Positions 6,558-6,958 of a stretch of 6,958 bases of DNA are shown here, one piece after another (the first letter of the stretch is position 1; the number at the start of each line of letters is the position of its first letter). A model generated the notes under the pieces. The model worked only from the letters and a program-made list of their open reading frames with translations. It searched no databases and was not told the origin of the DNA. Origin of the DNA: Flavobacterium sp. (GTDB lineage Bacteria; Bacteroidota; Bacteroidia; Flavobacteriales; Flavobacteriaceae); assembly GCA_005792865.1 (NCBI GenBank), contig SXQR01000200.1, forward strand, positions 1 to 6,958, read 5' to 3'. The translations under genes and the position numbers were made by a program.

Positions 6558-6958
6558 GATATCCGCCTAAGCCAGTTCAGGTATTTTTCGATCACCGCCT
6601 CTTCGGAGTTGTTCCGACGCACGGTGTCATAGAGCGCATCGCCATATTGTGTGCGCATTTCCGGGTTCCCGATCAGGGTGCGCAGGGCCTGAGTAAAACC
6701 TTCCGCATCGCCCGATGCCACCATGAGGCCGTTGGTCCCCGAATCGATGATTTGCGGGATTTCGCCCACGGCGGTCACCACCACGGCCTTGTGATGCAAC
6801 CCGAATTCGAGCAGCGCCACCGGCAATCCTTCGGACTTGGAGGTAAGGATCGCAATGTCCGACTGCTTGATCACCGCCGCGATGTCGTCACGGGTCCCGT
6901 AAATGTAAACATGCCGTTCCAACCCCAGATTTGCCACCGCCTCGCGCACCATCACCGA
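6554..6958 (-). CDS. Glycosyltransferase family 4, C-terminal part (5' end outside window)
   Basis: Only the last 134 residues are visible; the reading frame stays open to the right edge. A GTG at 6955 could be read as a start but would give a fragment lacking the whole acceptor-binding domain, so I treat the gene as truncated by the window. The fragment covers the donor-binding half of a GT-B enzyme. RHVYIYGTRDDI (15-26 of the visible part) and SDIAILTSKSEGLPVALLE (33-51) carry a standard E-x7-E motif (E43, E51), followed by TAVGEIPQII (62-71) and NGLMVASGD (76-84). It would transfer a sugar from a nucleotide donor in the same glycan pathway as the downstream genes. Its stop codon overlaps the next start as ATGA, so the two are almost certainly co-transcribed and coupled. 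Confidence 0.9.
   Translation of the reverse strand, partial: SVMVREAVANLGLERHVYIYGTRDDIAAVIKQSDIAILTSKSEGLPVALLEFGLHHKAVVVTAVGEIPQIIDSGTNGLMVASGDAEGFTQALRTLIGNPEMRTQYGDALYDTVRRNNSEEAVIEKYLNWLRRIS

Noticed and set aside
6554..6955. A complete small gene starting at GTG 6955
   Set aside because: The frame is open to the window edge and the product would be only the donor-binding half of a GT4 enzyme; truncation by the window is the simpler reading.

Overview
The window looks like chromosomal DNA from a Bacteroidota bacterium, most likely in the Flavobacteriales. It carries a PorV/PorQ-family outer-membrane protein (a family tied to the type IX secretion system, T9SS), an Lnb-type (DUF4105) membrane protein, and TAnnTTTG-type -7 promoter elements. 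Shine-Dalgarno sequences are poor and short AT-rich gaps separate the transcription units. By eye the coding DNA is moderately GC-rich for this group. I cannot name a genus.

Layout. Bases 1-447 (minus strand) hold the N-terminal part of a CDP-diacylglycerol--serine O-phosphatidyltransferase, cut by the left edge. A 142-bp AT-rich divergent promoter region follows. Next comes a rightward two-gene operon (590-2802): a PorV2-like outer-membrane beta-barrel protein and a DUF4105/Lnb-like protein whose ATG overlaps the upstream stop codon (TAATG). The right part (2782-6958, minus strand) is a polysaccharide operon. In transcription order it encodes a family-4 glycosyltransferase (cut by the right edge), a Wzy/WaaL-type O-antigen polymerase or ligase, a second family-4 glycosyltransferase, and a WbaP/WcaJ-type initiating polyprenyl-phosphate sugar-phosphate transferase as the last gene. 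The first three genes overlap (4 bp and 26 bp); the last is separated by 55 bp. The two operons converge and overlap by 21 bp, so no room is left for a terminator between their stop codons.

How the genes fit together. Almost everything concerns the cell envelope: phosphatidylserine synthesis for phosphatidylethanolamine, an outer-membrane protein of the T9SS shuttle family, a probable lipoprotein-modifying enzyme, and a surface-glycan pathway. In that pathway the transferase would load the first sugar phosphate onto undecaprenyl phosphate, the glycosyltransferases would extend the chain, and the Wzy-like protein would polymerise or ligate it in the periplasm. The sugar identities and the final glycan (O-antigen, capsule or exopolysaccharide) cannot be read from this window.

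I found no RNA genes, CRISPR arrays, insertion sequences or integrases. The most notable points are the coupled PorV2/Lnb-like pair, the convergent coding overlap, and an A9 homopolymer at codons 4-7 of the initiating transferase. I did not find a clearly new biological system.
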